DNA of 62,964 bases. It comes from Mogibacterium sp. (GTDB lineage Bacteria > Bacillota > Clostridia > Peptostreptococcales > Anaerovoracaceae). The position numbers and the translations under genes are program-made. The stretch spans positions 1-62,964 of the forward strand of contig JAFRDH010000015.1 of NCBI GenBank assembly GCA_017403955.1. Reading direction: 5' to 3'. Positions 62,689-62,964 of the stretch are shown piece by piece (within the stretch, counting starts at the first letter, position 1; the number at the start of each line of letters is the position of its first letter). Under the pieces are notes generated by a model. The model had not been told where the DNA came from. It saw only the letters and a list, made by a program, of their open reading frames with translations, and searched no databases.

Positions 62689-62964
62689 ATGGCAAAGCAG
62701 AAGTACGAGAGAACCAAACCGCATATCAACATCGGTACAATCGGCCACGTTGACCACGGTAAGACAACTCTTACAGCAGCAATCACATCCGTACTTAACA
62801 GAAAGTATGGACTTGGCGGAGACGTAGCATTCGATCAGATCGACAAGGCTCCGGAAGAAAAGGCAAGAGGAATCACGATCTCGACAGCACACGTAGAGTA
62901 TGAGACACCAAACAGACACTATGCTCACGTAGACTGCCCGGGACACGCAGACTATGTAAAGAAC
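62689..62964 (+). CDS. tuf: Elongation factor Tu, N-terminal fragment (3' end outside window)
   Basis: 92 codons from ATG 62689, nine bases after [30 protein letters not shown] contains the GTPase P-loop, [11 protein letters not shown] is switch I, and [13 protein letters not shown] is the G3 region where the window ends. EF-Tu brings aminoacyl-tRNA to the ribosome. The codon choice is strongly biased. The order tRNA-Thr then tuf recalls the tRNA-tufB arrangement of other bacteria. Confidence 0.97.
   Translation, partial: MAKQKYERTKPHINIGTIGHVDHGKTTLTAAITSVLNRKYGLGGDVAFDQIDKAPEEKARGITISTAHVEYETPNRHYAHVDCPGHADYVKN

Overview
The window looks like chromosomal DNA of a low-to-medium GC Gram-positive anaerobe of the Clostridia. 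The signs are strong AGGAGG ribosome binding sites, Firmicute-type gene sets (sortase B, AddB/RexB, MetNIQ, UvrX/YolD, ApbE with NusG domain II and Gx transporter), a V-type ATPase and a probable selenoprotein. An Anaerovoracaceae/Family XIII-like or Lachnospiraceae-like bacterium would fit, but the exact family is inference. I see no prophage, transposase or CRISPR array.

Layout. 1-1.3 kb: tail of one CobW-type GTPase, then a second GTPase fused to a YcgQ-like domain. 1.3-9.4 kb: two secreted surface proteins (GH25 lysozyme-like and CotH kinase-like) sharing the same C-terminal module, flanking an AraC regulator / Y-family polymerase / YolD-like operon. 9.4-15 kb: rplM-rpsI, an EamA permease with a probable leaderless mRNA, a FAD oxidoreductase, a racemase, a lysozyme-like protein, and a 0.7 kb gap holding a promoter-to-terminator unit on the minus strand that looks like a large non-coding RNA. 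15-25 kb: an accessory-looking stretch with a DUF885 peptidase, another EamA permease, inverted repeats, a 30-residue hydrophobic peptide, a methyltransferase-acetyltransferase pair behind a leader ORF and terminator, an iron-sulfur flavoprotein, tRNA-Arg with a duplicated 3' end, nested inverted repeats, gpsA, and a phosphatase / selenoprotein / YcxB-like operon.

25-28 kb: methionine ABC importer metN-metI-metQ preceded by a Met-rich leader peptide and terminator, which looks like ribosome-mediated attenuation. 28-34.6 kb: a 2127-residue protein with 23 tandem repeats of about 78 residues and no signal peptide. 34.6-50 kb: housekeeping genes (CorC-like, secA, short LemA, DUF2207, HAD, prfB with programmed frameshift, addB, YycJ-like hydrolase, mnmA, coaBC, rlmH). 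50-57.3 kb: V-ATPase operon E-DUF2764-A-B-D-I-K, the Chlamydia/spirochaete/Bacteroidetes arrangement. 57.4-63 kb: phosphohexomutase, sortase B, phosphoribosyltransferase, Gx/NusG-II/ApbE cluster, tRNA-Thr and the start of tuf.

The most interesting signals are the candidate ~570-nt RNA (14372-14948), the in-frame UGA selenoprotein (23792-24472), the Met-rich attenuator (25109-25333), the Asn-run leader ORF (20469-20573) and the giant unsecreted repeat protein. All functional calls rest on reading the sequence and remembered family knowledge; no search was run.
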